Part shown: positions 10,711-23,490 of the stretch, piece after piece | Position numbering within the stretch: position 1 is the stretch's first letter | Layout of the letters: each line of letters opens with the position of its first letter | From: Manis javanica | Lineage: Eukaryota; Chordata; Mammalia; Pholidota; Manidae | Assembly: GCF_040802235.1 (NCBI RefSeq) | Contig: NC_133167.1 | Coordinates: 45,754,001-45,818,000 of the forward strand | Direction of reading: 5' to 3' | DNA length: 64,000 bases | Program-made: the position numbers and the translations under genes | Notes under the pieces: model-generated | The model's database searches: none | What the model was told of the DNA's origin: nothing | Seen by the model: only the letters and a program-made list of their open reading frames with translations

Positions 10711-11889
10711 GAGGGGAGAGAGATTTTTGCCTTTATTAATAAACACTGTAAGCAACTTCAAAATCACAGTTAATAATCCTGAAATTATTCCATTGAAAAA
10801 CCATTGAGATTAATGTCGAGAAGATTCATTTGGGGCTGAGAGTGTCTGGAAAATATGCCGGCTAGCCCCTTCGTGGCCTTGCATCCAACAATGCTATTTT
10901 CTTCAATTAAACAGCTATGTTTACCGTGAATACATACTGATGCAGTCATCCATGGGTTAACAGGAAGACCATCTAGAAAGGCTGTCTTATACTGCATGAT
11001 TTTTATATGCTTTTACATATGCATATACATTTCAATTCCAAGTGACCATCTTTAGAGTAAAATATCACAGTGAAAATAAAATGACAGTAAATTTAACTCT
11101 GCTAGGGAAAGAAATGTATCAAACCTTGTATTACTTAAAAATCAATGTCCAATTTCTGACTCTTGCTTTTAAAGCAAAGAGCTTTGCAGCCATTCTACCT
11201 CCCAACCCTTATACCAACACTCCTATGTACTTCCAGCCCACCTGGTAGTTTTTTCTTACCATGATTTAACATTTTCCTAATATTTGCTAACAAAATATGG
11301 GTGTCATTTTCCTAACAGTCCTTCTCATTTCCCTATGGATGAAAAGAGACTCTAAGTTGTTCTGATAAAAAATTAACTTAAGGAAAAAAAAAAGGTGAAT
11401 GAAATAACTCTAAGCTCAGTCCTCTCTACAAAGGCACCTTGATTGTGTGTCCTAGTCACTGGATTTGCTGACTCATGAAGCAGCCAAACATGTCACAAAA
11501 TAGCGGTTTGTGCGCCTGGGATTTAAAACCAAAGCCCACAAGTGATCAGAATGCGATGAATGGAGTTTATGCAGTCTTGGTAATCTTTTTTTGTCTAATT
11601 TTCTTGGCACCAATATCTGGAGCTGTTTCAAAACTATTGACAGGGAGTAGGGCAGTCAGACAGTAGACAGAATCTCCTGGTGTTTTGTAGCAGACAATCC
11701 TTTATATTCCAGGGCCAAGGAATAATTTGCTCAGCTATTTGTAACTCTTTCCTCACCAAACCTCCAGACTAGTATAAGAAGCATCTAGGTCATTCGGCAT
11801 TCAGATTTAGCAGATGTTAATATTCCCCCAAATTTGCTTCATACTTTTATTATTGGGAATATAGTCACAGGTACTATGGAACTCCACTG
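10711..11889. other. Repeat-poor non-coding stretch
   Basis: No named repeat was found. The part at 10785-11000 is balanced, repeat-free sequence that could be conserved non-coding DNA, but nothing in a single sequence proves it. An A10 run lies at about 11383-11393. Confidence 0.45.
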
Positions 11890-12290
11890 TGTCTTCCCTC
11901 CATGAACCTATTTTGTCTTTTTCTCCAGAAGTAATCATTACCCAGAGGCTTCAGTATATCTTTCTTATTCATGTAAAAAACTACGTATGTATATATCCAC
12001 AAACAATACGTACTATATAATCTAGAGCATTTAAAAACCTGTCAGAGATGCTTTTATGCTCTACATTTTCATTCTGTAACTTTTTTTTTCAGTCAGCATT
12101 TTGGTTTTGAGGTTTATACACAGTGATAGAGGCAACCCTGGTTTCTTTGTTTCCACTGCTCTGTAAGTGCTCTGATGGATGAAAACACCCCAATCTATTT
12201 CACCATTCTCTTTTTTCTGGATGAATATTTAGGTTCTTTTCATCTTATCACAAACAATTTTGCAGGACATTGGTAGATTGCATTAACAGG
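11890..12290 (-). mobile_element. Old L1 3' region, antisense, left part
   Basis: Blocks ctccagaagtaatcattacc, tatgtatatatccac and tgaatatttaggttctttt are antisense to the 3' region of old L1s. The match resumes near 12745 (tacctagaagtggattg), so an LTR lies inside this L1. Confidence 0.65.
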
Positions 12291-12744
12291 CTCAGCCCTT
12301 CACCGAGTCCTGTAACCACACCCTTGGTCAGGCGGCTGCCATTCCTCCCACCAGAGCGTGCCTCCCATCTCTCCATTTGGCTCTACAGCTTGCTTGGCTA
12401 GTGGACTGTTGGCAGGCATGCTGTGCCCAAGGGCATGGAAAGTACCCGGGTGACTGGGTTGGTACTCTTGAGTTCCTTGCATTGCCCTGGAAAGAATGTG
12501 CCTAGACTACTCACTAGACCAAGGAGGAGATTGGTCCGTGTGAGTCAGAGCTGAGTCGCCTGGCTGTGTCCAGCCTGTATCAGCTGACCCTCAGATGGGC
12601 GTAAGCCACCCCAGCTGACATCAATAGGGCCACGGAGCTAAGCTAACCTCCAGCAACCTACAGATGCACAAGCTCTGTAAGTATTTCTCCTTGGCTGCCG
12701 TTGAGATGTTGTGGTTGTTTGTTATGCAACAACATTTCATGAAT
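12291..12744 (+). mobile_element. LTR-like insertion (probably MaLR) inside the L1
   Basis: The block interrupts the antisense L1. It ends tgttgtggttgtttgttatg followed by caacaaca, which resembles the end of distant MLT1-type LTRs, and contains cagctgaccctcagat. Borders and subfamily are uncertain. Confidence 0.45.
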
Positions 12745-12930
12745 ATGGTAAATAGCCTTGTAGATGAAGGAAAGATTTTTACCTAGAAGTGGATTGGTGG
12801 ATTACAAGGGATGTGAATTTTCAATTGCTCTAGATATTCCTAAATTCTAAGAGATTGGACTCATTTATGCTTCCACTGGTGGTATATCCTGTTTTCCTAC
12901 ATTCTTACTAACACTGGCTATTTTTTTTTC
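12745..12930 (-). mobile_element. Old L1 3' region, antisense, right part
   Basis: Blocks ttttacctagaagtggattg, ttatgcttccactggtggta and acattcttactaacactggc continue the antisense L1 interrupted at 12290. Confidence 0.7.
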
Positions 12931-12954
12931 TTCTTTCCACACTTCCCTACTTTC

Positions 12955-13245
12955 TAGAGAGGTTTACAGTCCCAGCTGAGTCTATCCTTTAGTCATGCCA
13001 GCTTGGGCTCCAGGCGCATGAGTCAAGAAGCCATCTTGGAAATGGATTCTCCAGCCCCAGCTATTCTGGCCACCAGCTATTCATCACTCCCTGTTATGTG
13101 AGTTGGGTCAGCTGAAGACGCAGATACTGTGCAGCAGAGAAGAATGCTCTTTATGAATTCCTGGCCCACAGAACCCATGAGCATAATAAAATGGTTGTTG
13201 TCTTTTTAACCACTAAGGTTTGGGGTGGCTTGTTACCCCATAATG
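12955..13245 (+). mobile_element. MaLR-type LTR, partial
   Basis: Blocks gaagccatcttggaaatgga, tgaattcctggcccacagaa, gcataataaaatggttgttg and aaggtttggggtggcttgtt are the 3' half of a distant MLT1-type LTR in sense. Its 5' part is missing. Confidence 0.65.
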
Positions 13246-13587
13246 TATGAAAGGAGCACTGGCTCATTTCTTGCCTGCTCTGGGTCCCTTGTAACCTCAT
13301 TACAGTGCAAGCATTGACCTCTGGCAGCTTCTGACTGCTTGGGCACCCATAGCTTAGCTCCTGGTTTACTGTTCTGAATCACTGTTTCACTTCTTGTTCA
13401 AGAAAATTTTTGGTTTTGGTTTTGGTTTTGAGTAATGTCTTTCGTATGTTATCTTTCATTGCTGTGTGCCTAGAGTAGAGGTGGCAGGCTTCAAATCCAA
13501 GTCACAATGCTGTCTTACCTGGTTTGCATTTGTAGTAAAAGATCTTATCAAGCATGTAGCCAATTCAGGTTCCCGGATCACATTCAT
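13246..13587. other. Short non-coding interval with a (GGTTTT)n tract
   Basis: A simple repeat of GGTTTT units lies at 13407-13430. Nothing else is recognised. Confidence 0.6.
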
Positions 13588-13790
13588 ATTTCACTCATTC
13601 ATTTATTCAAAATGTTAATCAGCACCTACTGTGTGTAAGCACTTCTCTAGACACACTGGAGGGTATGAAGAAAAGTTGGACATGATCCCTGATCTCAAAG
13701 AGCTTACAGTCTGGTAGGGAGGACAAGATGTATATAAATAACTACAATATCACATTTGACTCATAAACTGTATGAATAAAATGATGGAGA
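13588..13790 (-). mobile_element. L2 LINE 3' end, antisense
   Basis: It runs from cattcatttattc through cagcacctactgtgtgtaag, catgatccctgatctcaaag and agcttacagtctggtaggga, the antisense L2 3' end. Confidence 0.9.
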
Positions 13791-13859
13791 TACAGAAAAA
13801 GTACTGTGACTCAAAGATGACAAATAAACAAAATAAACCAAGTCAGTGGGGGCATGGGA

Positions 13860-14590
13860 GCCAGACTGGCCACCTGCCCCAGTGTCTGTGGCCCTTGGGG
13901 AGACCACCAGCCATGCTTATTCCTCCACTCTGTCTGTTGCCACTGCACAGATGACTCTTAAATTGGGATCTCTGGTCTGGACTCCACAAAAAACTCTCTT
14001 CTGCCACTTTCCTGCCTCTGGTCAAAGTCTCCACATTCTCCTAGATAGACAGATGTGAAATCTCAGAGTTGACTTTCACACTTCCTCTTGCCTTCTTCTC
14101 CAACTAGGAAGTCTTCACATCCTGTCATATGTTCCCTCAGAATGTCTCCTGTGTGTGTTCATCTACTTATCTCATGACTACAATCCCAGTGCAGGCTCTT
14201 ATCAGCTCATGCATGTATTACTGCATGATATACATTTAGCACCTCCTACTCCAAACTTTCATATTTTCCATCCTTAGTGTACTCTTGGGCTTGATTCTTT
14301 TCCTTAAATGACACTTTTATCATTTTCCTTCCCTAGCTTCAAAACCTTTAAAACGCCCCTGTTTCTATCATATCTCATTTAAACTCCTTAGCTGGGCCCC
14401 AATACCTTCTGTAAGCCAGCCACACCCTCAGCAGGGCATGCTATTTCCTTAGTAATGTTGGGACCATCTCCTCATCGTCCTGACTATGGGTTCTCATAGT
14501 CACAACTTCTTTCATGCTGCCCTTCGTCTGGAAGGCCTTGGCTCACTGTTGTTATTTCTTAGGCATTTTTATTCAACAGTTTTTAACTAT
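13860..14590 (+). mobile_element. L2 LINE ORF2 fragment, sense
   Basis: Around 13947 the sequence gcacagatgactcttaaatt corresponds to the A-D-D box of the L2 reverse transcriptase. Later blocks aaaacctttaaaacgcccct, atttaaactccttagctggg and ctgcccttcgtctggaaggc follow L2 order towards the 3' end. The copy lacks the terminal repeat and has many frame breaks. It stands head-on to the neighbouring antisense L2. Confidence 0.75.
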
Positions 14591-14749
14591 AAAATATTCC
14601 TTGTCCTTTAAACTTTTTAAATGAAACACTGCTAAAAGAAGTGAGAATGCTATATGTGGGGGAAGGTTGAAGGGTGGCCAACAAGGAGCATGACAGGGCT
14701 GTCAGGCGCTGCCCGTAAGAACCCTCGGAAGGAGATCTGGCAGGTGTGT

Positions 14750-14870
14750 GGTCCCTATTTCCTAGATCAATCGAGGTTCAGGGAAGTTTATTTATTTATT
14801 CAGGGTCACAAAGCAACACAATGTCCAAATGAGGCTAAGTCCCACATCTTCTCACTGTGAACCCAGAAAG
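14750..14870 (+). mobile_element. Probable MIR SINE fragment
   Basis: The order gaggttcagggaagttt, cagggtcacaaagcaaca, aagtcccacatcttc resembles the 3' half of a MIR. The match is weak. Confidence 0.4.
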
Positions 14871-15005
14871 ATTTCCACAACATAGCAGAATTAGACATTG
14901 TATGTGTAGCCAAGGGATAAATGTTTCTGGGACATATATTTCTATTCAAAATGAGAAATAACTTTTTAACAATTAAAGAATATAAACAATGTAACAAGTA
15001 AATTT

Positions 15006-15045
15006 AACAAATTATAGAATTAAATTAAAAAATTATGGAATTAAA
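15006..15045. repeat. AT-rich imperfect tandem repeat
   Basis: Two near-copies of an aaattatagaattaaa-type unit stand in a row. Confidence 0.6.
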
Positions 15046-15282
15046 AACTATCTTATATATAAGAGCACGATGAGTGACTTAATTTTAAAAATGAGTCTGC
15101 CTATTTGAAGCAAAGACAGGATGGTGGAGAGAGCGCTCCTTTTTGGAGGGGAGGAGATGTGACCTCTATGATCCTTTTGAAAGATGCAATTTTCTGATTC
15201 CAAGCTTGTTTGTAAGTGCTGCTTTTTTCCACCTTATTGAAGTGGGAGAGAGAGAAGAGAGCCATTGTTTATTTAATAAGTA

Positions 15283-15392
15283 TTATAGATGACATCTTAA
15301 GGGATTTATATTTTCATTTAATCATTATAGCCACCCAACAGAATAGGTTTTTATCAACATCCCAAATTTGCAAAAAATTCAAGGTTAAACCA
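15283..15392 (+). mobile_element. MIR SINE fragment
   Basis: ttcatttaatcattatagcc, gaataggtttttatcaacat and caaatttgcaaaaaattcaa line up with the MIR core ('catttaatcctcacaac .. attttacagatgagg'). Confidence 0.6.
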
Positions 15393-16692
15393 CATAATGA
15401 ATAAATGGAGGTATTTATTTCAGGAGCCCTCTTTATGTGGGGGTCTCCAAGGCCGGCTGCTTCTCTGGACTGAAAGGTTATTTTCAGGTACCTTCCCCCC
15501 ACCAAGGTTCAGTTTCTTTTTATCACATCATGTTGCAGGTGGTGGGACTTAAAAGATGCTTATTATCTGATTACCTAATAGAAAGATAAAATGAATAGAC
15601 AAAGAAAAAAAATACATTGAGAATGAAACAAGTGTACTACAGGTCAGAACTGTATTGCTTTTAACCAAAGTTTGCTGCATGACTTACAGAACAGTAGATT
15701 TCAAGGACACAACATATTCAATTTGATATCAAAGTAATCATAGGAGACATTAAGAATTGCTACATAAAGATATTCTTGACCAAACGTGGAGTTATCTAAA
15801 GTAGCTTTAACTCTAAGTGCCATGTAACTGGAGCCTGACAGAGGTAATATGTTAAATATGTTAAATATTAATTTAAACACATGTTAAACTTATTAAATAT
15901 GTTAGAAAGCCAGAAACTCCTCTTCCCTGGTATTGTTGTGGCTAGATAGTTCTTAAATTACTTTCAGGAAACTCTGATTTGAGTATAGATCCGTGGAACA
16001 AATTAAGAGATAATGTCAAATGTCTGCTCTACCAGTGTCTCCATGTATTTACATCCACTTGTCTTGCAGTGTCCGTGGCATCTGCCTTCAATCATGGTGG
16101 GGGGCTGCTTTAGTGTGGGGTGTTGGAGAGGTGCACCTGATCAGGTGGCTTGATCACTCATGATTACTTTTCTACTTGGAAAATATGGGATCCAAAATAG
16201 TCAGCCTGAGGTACATGGTGTTTGGATTGAAAATCCACTCATATAAATGGATGCATGCTTGAAAAATGACCCGTGTGTGACTTTAAGTCATTTTGTGTTT
16301 AAAACCTGTCCTTATGATTATCTGGCTGGATATCATCAGCTGATGGTTCTCATTAGAAACCCAAATGGGGTTGTGGGGGGAGGCAGGATTTTATTACAGT
16401 CATTTGAGGGTGAGGGAGGGGAGCAGAATCTACCCATGTTATGGAATTGGAGCAGAGAGGACAGGCAGCCAGAAAGTAAAACCTTTGCAAGTAAAATGTT
16501 CTCTGTGGTCTCCAAGTTTGAATTCCATGTATTATTTCAGATGCAAACCTCTGTTGTATAAAGAGTATATGCAGCTCTGGATGGATTGTAGCACGAAGTT
16601 GATATGTGGTTAACTTTAAGAGAACTAGCATTTTAGTCTGGCTTCTGACATGGATTTTCATTTTTACTATTTTAGGGCAGGCTCCAGGAAAA
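15393..16692. other. Repeat-poor non-coding stretch
   Basis: No gene or named repeat was recognised. It contains an AT-rich array of atatgttaa-like units at 15847-15904. Confidence 0.5.
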
Positions 16693-16694
16693 GT

Positions 16695-16745
<51 letters not shown>
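16693..16745. repeat. (TG)n microsatellite
   Basis: An almost pure TG tract of about 26 units with one early interruption (gtgtgtatgtg). The length is likely to vary between individuals. Confidence 0.98.
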
Positions 16746-16746
<1 letters not shown>

Positions 16747-16999
16747 TAAAGTATAGCATAGATATTTAAAATCCTAACAGTGAATATTTAAATGCCCATC
16801 ATTGTCTGCCTGATATTAAATACCAGACTGGTTATCTAAGTGATCACTTTGGTATGTGACTTTCAAAATAATCATGAAGTTTGAAAAGTAGGACAATAAA
16901 AGTCTATGCAATTAAAATAAGCCATATAGTCAACAGGCAGAAAAATAAAGATTCCTTGAAGTCCAATTGAGGCAGGAAAAATTAGGCTCAAAGATGTCT

Positions 17000-17480
17000 T
17001 AATTGTATCATTAAGCTAGAAATTAAATGTGAAGCCTGGATTATAGTGCTATGCTGATGATTTCTGTTTCCCCCTCCAGATCCACAATCCACCCCCTTCT
17101 GTCCCACTCGGTGCCTCAGAAGTCTGACCCATGCCGAACATGCTGGTAGGTCCTTTGCCGTCTGTCCTCCATTGGGTTAGGCCAATAGGAAGTATGGAAA
17201 GGAGACTGGAGGAAACTCATTTTTATTTGACTGGCTCCCTCCTGGTAGGGTCCCTGAAAACTGACAGGAGGTCTCAGCTCCTGTCAGGAGGACCTCCCAC
17301 ACAGGGCCTGCCCCCAACCCCTCCTCTCCCTGCCCCCCCAGACCTGGTGCTGAGTCCCTCAGATGCTAGCCCCATGCCTTTACTACTCTTGTCAATAGCC
17401 CCTTTACTACACTCTTCTAAATTCTCTCTCTCTTTTTTTTTATTTGCATGTCCTCTTCCTCCTGCAGTTTTAGCCCTTGA
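17000..17480 (+). repeat. Ancient LTR-like repeat, family not named
   Basis: Blocks cattgggttaggccaatagg, gtctcagctcctgtcaggag, cagggcctgcccc, atgctagccccatg and caatagcccctttactacac form a sequence order I know from an old dispersed mammalian repeat. The name is not certain. Confidence 0.45.
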
Positions 17481-17485
17481 ACCAT

Positions 17486-17557
17486 CAAAAGAAATAGAAA
17501 GGAAGAGAAGAAGGGAGGAGAGAGGGAGAGAAGGAAGGTGGAAGGAGAGAAAGAAAC
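17486..17557 (+). repeat. Purine-rich low-complexity tract
   Basis: About 70 bases consist almost only of A and G (gaaa/ggaa/gaga units). Confidence 0.9.
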
Positions 17558-19954
17558 CATAAACCTGTGCTTTGTGAATCTGCTAAGGCAGAGTAAGAGG
17601 TGTCTCTGAATGTTACTGCCTCTGATCATTTCAGGGGCCAGAGTCAAAGGCTGTGGATGAGCCACTGAGGAAGCGTTAGGGAATCTTAGAGGTGCCTTTG
17701 CACTTGATTGCACTAAATTAACAGAGAGGTTACAATTTACTTGTAAATTGTTACTTGATAATTGTCCTCCCCTGAGACTAGCTTGCTCTGGAGGTGGATG
17801 CTGTTGGATTTCTCTCAGGCTCTGTGCTGGTCCAGTACCCGTTTGTCACCCAATTTAGGGGTTTATTGGGCCACAGGATCCTGGGTTTGTTTTTTGCCCT
17901 TTTAATTATTGAAACAATGGTTTTTTTCTTTTCTTGCCAAATTGGGTGTCCAGGATTCAAACCCAACAGGGCAGAGATTCACTAAATAATTCTAGAGGCA
18001 ATACATTCTTCTGGAAGGCCTTACCTAAGGAAAAAGATCTTTTCGTTTCTTTCCTATTGGAACAGAAGGTCAGTGAGTAAACTGAGTATGGCCGTTAAAA
18101 TACTGGCAAAACTGAGGGGGAAGAAATCCATTTAAGAAACCATCCTCTTTGGAGTTGAATACCAAAAATAACATACTTCAAATATTTGTTTTTGACAATA
18201 ATTTCATAGGCAATTTATAGAATGATTTATGCTAAATAATTTAGTCTTTAAAACAGTCAACAAATTGTTTAGATCCTAGTTGATACAAGGCCTTGTACAA
18301 TGCCCAAAAGACCCAATAGACAAGATTCCTGCCCTCAGAGGGAATGTTGCATGCTGGCTGACACTTGGATGACCAACCGAAATTCATTGCCCCTACATGT
18401 AATATGAAGTTGAATAGCAGAACCTTTTAGTGCGTCTTAGCCTCAAGTTCAATGAATCATAAAGGATTAATCAAGTACAGATTTTTTTTCATCATTCTTC
18501 TGTACAAGTAGCTTCAACATTTCTCCTCTTGCTTCCTGAGCTTTATATTTTGCCATTAAGCAGTTTTATCTTCTGGATGGTTATTGCGTCAATGGCATGA
18601 AATACTTGTTACACCTCCCTGGGCTGCATGCTTAGGCCAAGAGGATGTTTGCTCTTTCTTTTCTCTGGGTGAATGCTTAGTTTATGAATACTTCCTGATC
18701 TCGATACCAGCCAAGTATCCAGGAAAGACAATACCTTTCTAGTTTTCAGTGAATAAGGAATCCCCAGGCCATATCTGGTAAGAGTCCTCTGGTGGCATAG
18801 TTATTTTCCGTATCTTTCTTTGCCAGACAGGCATTATGTTTTGCCTTCAAAAAGACTTTTGTGAACCAGATGTTCAACTCATATTGTATTTTGCGACTTT
18901 GGAAGGAAATCTGAACACATGGACAGATGTTAGGAGGAGGGAGATGTTTAAAGAATGGTAACAAAATGCCTAACTTAAAGAGTCTGTTGTAAGTACTGGA
19001 GGCACCAGTGTGTGATGTGTCCTCCATTGTTAGATCAAGCAAAGAAGAAAAAAACTTGCTCTGAGTTTGTCACTAATGAGATATTTCTATATAGCTGGAG
19101 TCTTTTAAAAGATCTCAAAGAAACCACACTTCATGAAAAATGCTCTGTGCAATATCTGTACTTCAAAAAATAAATAAATAAACTAAGCAAGATTCCATTA
19201 TCCTAAAGACACTGAAAGATACATGCATTCTGAAAACTCTCCTAATTTAAGACTGAATCACAATCTAGATTAAGTCTTGAGTTGGTCTGAATAGTTCAAT
19301 CTAACTATTCTGTAAATAGAACTAAACCCTAGGGTAACCATCAGCTGGAGGATAAAGTTTAAGTAAGCACTGTGTTTGTCCACTTCATATGCCTCTTTTC
19401 TTTCGCCTTCATGATCTTGCTATTTGTCACTCTTTCTGTCTATTCAAAATTGTGTTTGGACAGAATTTCACGACGAGATGTGAATGAATGATGGGGTAGT
19501 TAGAGTTCCGCAGAGTATGTTCACTTTAACTGGATGCAGAGGCATAAATCTCCAGCAGGGACATAGGGTGTCAGGGAGTAGAGGAGGGAGATGGGGGACA
19601 GGGATCCTTTCTCACATCATGGGTGTGGGTGGGGATGATGAGGATGGTATGGGTGGGGTACAGTTGCAATTATCATACTTGCTGGTTTTGAAAGAAGTAG
19701 GCTTCCCATCTTTCTGGGTTGGAACACCAAGTCTTATCTAGATATCTTATCTTATCTAGATATTTTAGGATAAAGAAAAATGGAGTTGAGAACTTCCCAA
19801 TTCTGCTTCCTGTTTCCAGGCTATGTCTGCATGTGTACATATCATAACATAGCAAGTCTGGCTCATTCGTTCTCTCTTTGAGAAGGAAAGAATGTCTACT
19901 CATGGATGTCAAAGAAAGATGCCAAGAGACAAAGGATGGATACTGATGGCAGAG
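17558..19954. other. Repeat-poor non-coding stretch
   Basis: No gene or confidently named repeat was found. A perfect short inverted repeat, caatttac-tt-gtaaattg, lies near 17733-17750. A weak antisense L2-like phrase occurs near 18260-18345. A 17-bp tandem echo of cttatctagata lies near 19734-19765. Confidence 0.45.
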
Positions 19955-20200
19955 AGTTGTAAACACAGGTTCTAGAGCCAGATTTCCTGGGTTCAAATCT
20001 TAACTCTTCAGTTATTAGCTGTGTGACCTTGAGCACATTGATGAACTTTTCTGGGCTTTAGTCTCTTTACTTGTAAAATTGGCAATATACCAGTACTGGC
20101 CTCTTGTGGCTGTTGTGAGTTACTTATGTGAGGTACTTAGAAGATTGCCTGGCATGGAAGAAGTGTTTTACAAATGGTACTAATAATCATCATTTCAAGA
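19955..20200 (+). mobile_element. MIR SINE, nearly full length
   Basis: Clear MIR order: ttctagagccagatttcctg, ggttcaaatcttaactcttc, attagctgtgtgaccttgag, ctctttacttgtaaaattgg, gcctggcatggaagaagtg. The tRNA-derived B-box region and the core are both recognisable. Confidence 0.95.
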
Positions 20201-20469
20201 TTATTATAATATTGTTATTAATGGGGGACTGTGAGATTCCAGAGTCCAACTCTTTCTCTACGATTCCCAAACCCTCAGCCCCAGTCTCCTACTGTTGTAT
20301 CCCCCAACAGTACCCTAGCCCTAGAGGAACCCAGCTGCCCTGCTCTTGATGCTGTGGCCAGTCATCTGGTCTACTGAGCTCTACCAAAGGAAACATCACT
20401 GTGCAGTAGATCTGTGTCACCACCTATTTATGGGCACAAATCTCAACAGGTCTCCTGATACCACCCGGA

Positions 20470-22135
20470 AATTTTGCTTCTCACCCTCCTTTACCACATG
20501 AACTATGTCAAACCCTTCCCAGTCTCCTCCTGTCCCCAGCTCCCCATCCGCTTCGCTCCTTCTCAATCGATAAGCTTGCCTCGCATTTCATAGGAACAGA
20601 GATGTGAGAATGAAATCCCCTGACTCCAACTCTACAGACCACTGGCAGCTCCTCTGCTGGAAGAAGGGCTCTTCCCCCTCCGGCACACTTTGCACGCACT
20701 CTCTGCTGCTTCCCTGAGGCTTGCCCCAGCTAACATTCTTATTTTCAATGTATTATTTTTGTCAATTGGTTCCTTCTCCTATTCACATCTAGATAAGCTC
20801 AATCTCTTACTACACACACACCCCTTGCCTTAATTCCGTGCTAACCTTTCATCAAGACCCTGCAGCCTCACTCTTCTTATTCACAACCAAACTTTCTAAA
20901 GAATTGTCTACACTTGCTGTTTCCATTTCTTCACCAAGGATAAGGACATAATTTATCTTCGGGCTTCCAGGCCATGGAAGCTGCTCTTGCATAATCCCAA
21001 CATCTTACATGTTGTTAAACCTTGGGATATTTCTCAGCAGTTGTTTTCTCTCTTTTTAAAATGTTCTATTTTTTTGCCTTCAAGCTACAATCATCTGATT
21101 CTACTTTTGCTTCCCTGACTGCTTCTTCCTACATGTTTTTACAACCTTTTCCTCTCTACTATTTCCTGAAATATCACCAGCCCCAAGGGAATTCTTTCTT
21201 GGCTGGTTAATCTCCTTCCTCTAAACTTTCTATGGACAATGTCCCTTTGGCCGGCTTTAGGTACCAGGCACATGCCGAGGGCACCAAAAGCTACATCTCT
21301 GGTGCAAACCCTTCTCTCAAGTCCAGAGCCCCTGTGCCCAGCTGCCTGTCAGACATCTCTATTTGCACGTCTCTCTGACACCATAAATTTAACGTGCCAA
21401 GCAGAAGAAATCAGCTTGTCCCCTAAACTCACTTTTTTGGGGGCTAGAGTTTACTGTCTCAGGGACTGGCAACATCACCCCATGTGCCCACATCAGAAAT
21501 CTGGCAGGGGGTTTACCTCAAGTCCCCCATCTCCTTCATTCCCTACTTACGAATGACCTTTTATCTTCCTTTCATCTCCTGAATGCTTCTGAATCCATTC
21601 ACTTCTACCAGTTCTCTACCTTCTTTTCCCTGACCTTGCTTTCTTACCCGAATTACAGCTCTGCCTCATACTTGGTCTTCCCTTCTATGCCCTACACTCT
21701 AACCCTGATGGATCTCTGATCATTCAAACCTGGTTATAGGACTCTTGCTTAAAATTCTCCATTAATTTCCTATTGTCTTTAGCATTAGCACAAACTCCTC
21801 TGTGGCCCCCACCGGGGGCCCTCCAGGCTCTGGCCTCTGCCAGCCTTTCTAGCCTCCCTTTTCCCATTGAACTCTTCATCCAGTAATCCAGGCTTCCTGC
21901 ATCCTGCAGAGACACCTTTTCATTACTCACCTCTGGGCTTCCCCGTGTTCTGTTCCTTTGCCTTGAACATTCTCCTTTATCCTATGAATTTTTCTGGCAG
22001 ATATTATTTTATCTTTGAGGTATCTAAGCAGCAGACTGTCAGTTTTTTTGAGTATAGGGACCCCCCCCATATCAGTACCAACTTTTAACACAGTGCCCAA
22101 TATATAGGAGGGACCCAATAAATATTGATTGAATG
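20470..22135 (+). mobile_element. L2 LINE, about 1.7 kb, sense, with 3' end
   Basis: A long L2 copy. It passes from weak 5' blocks (aagaattgtctacacttgct near 20900) through a cagctgcctgtcagacatct block, ttgcttaaaattctccatta and ctctggcctctgccagcctt, to the L2 terminus acacagtgcccaatatatag .. caataaatattgattgaatg. These correspond to the ORF2 reverse-transcriptase part and the 3' UTR. All frames are broken by stops and indels, so it is a dead copy. Confidence 0.85.
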
Positions 22136-23334
22136 AGAAACGAATAAACAAGAATTTTGGTGCTTCATCTTTTCAATTGTCTCTGATAACTCACATTTTA
22201 TAAGAAGTCCCATCTATTTCCCTATTCCCATCTCAAAATCCAGCTTCTCTACCATTCCCTACAACTTTCCACATTTATTTTATTTCAAAATTTTTATCTG
22301 GAGGTCGCAAATTACCAGTTTATGGATGAAATACGGCAGATGACTTTTGTTTGGGCTACACAATATTTTAAAATTTGCATTAGTTACCACCATTAAAAAT
22401 TTAAGAGGCTTGTATAACAATTCAGCTACTCTTGAAAACAAATTGGAAAAATCAAAGCTTTCCCATGTGGTCATCACCAGCTGGAGCTGGGTAGCAGTCA
22501 TTCTCTTTAAAAAAGTAGGTAGTTTCCAGTTGACCTTAGTCAAACCAGGCCCATTCCATCACTAGATAGTACCTGTAGCCTTCTGGTTTGCCACACCTGG
22601 TACACATATGCTACTGAACCACAGGTTGCTTAGGCAAGAAATTCAATCTCGGTCACATTTGTGGAATTCCCAGGCATGCACAGGAATGTCCTGCAACTGT
22701 TCTGTGCTGGGATGGTTCCCAGAGAATGGGGTCAGCCTCACCAGCATTGCCCTGCCCAGCATGGGTCTTCTGCTGTCTATGTGCACTGCTGCCATGCTGT
22801 GGGGTGAGGGGTGTGTGTGCCTTCCCAGGGTCCTCTCCATGGATGGCGGGCTCGGTGACAGAGACCCTAGCCATAGCACTTAGATTTTCAGTTTCCATAC
22901 ATATCCCACAGCCATTCACCATCCAGGCCGTTACTCCCTCCTGAGTACTGCATGCATGGGGGGTACATCTCTGCCTCTCTTGAGAGCCTCTGAACCTCCA
23001 CTCCCCTTCAGTTTTGGGGAAGCTGTCTCCTGGGATTGAGCCATGTCCCACTTTAACCCAGAACATCAGTCCCACCTCTTCCACCACTGGCATAATCTTA
23101 TTTTGTCCCTTTTATTCCTGCTTGGAACATGAGAGATGTTTACTGCACCCGCACTCTACTTCCCCACCCCCTACTCCCCCCACAGGTCTAGAAGACAAAC
23201 CCAAACCTTTCAGGGACATAATACAGGCAGTGTGTTAGTATATATTTTATGTTTTCCTGGGTGAACTCACTATAGCAAAACAGTAACAAAATAGAACACC
23301 CATCAGCATTTTTCTCAACATCTTACCCTGTTAT
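22136..23334. other. Non-coding stretch, nothing named
   Basis: No supported gene. A repeat-like block may lie at 22340-22560 (tttgtttgggctacacaata). The part at 22640-23100 is GC-richer and open in several frames on both strands, which reflects composition rather than coding. Confidence 0.4.
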
Positions 23335-23490
23335 ATCAATTTCCTGGTATTATCTTCCCCACTGGACTGCAATTTTCTCAAGGGTGAGACTTCCTTTATT
23401 TATCATGTTTATCTCCAATACTTAGCAGAGGTTCTGCCATGTAATAATTGCTCAAAAAATATTATCTCAGTAAATGAATAAATTATAGGT
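23335..23490 (+). mobile_element. L2 LINE 3' end, sense
   Basis: ccccactggactgcaatttt, ctcaagggtgagacttcct, catgtaataattgctcaaaa and tcagtaaatgaataaat match the L2 3' end. Confidence 0.85.

Noticed and set aside
17131..17562. 143-codon plus-strand frame, pyrimidine/purine-rich
   Set aside because: It lies over an old repeat and a purine-rich low-complexity tract.
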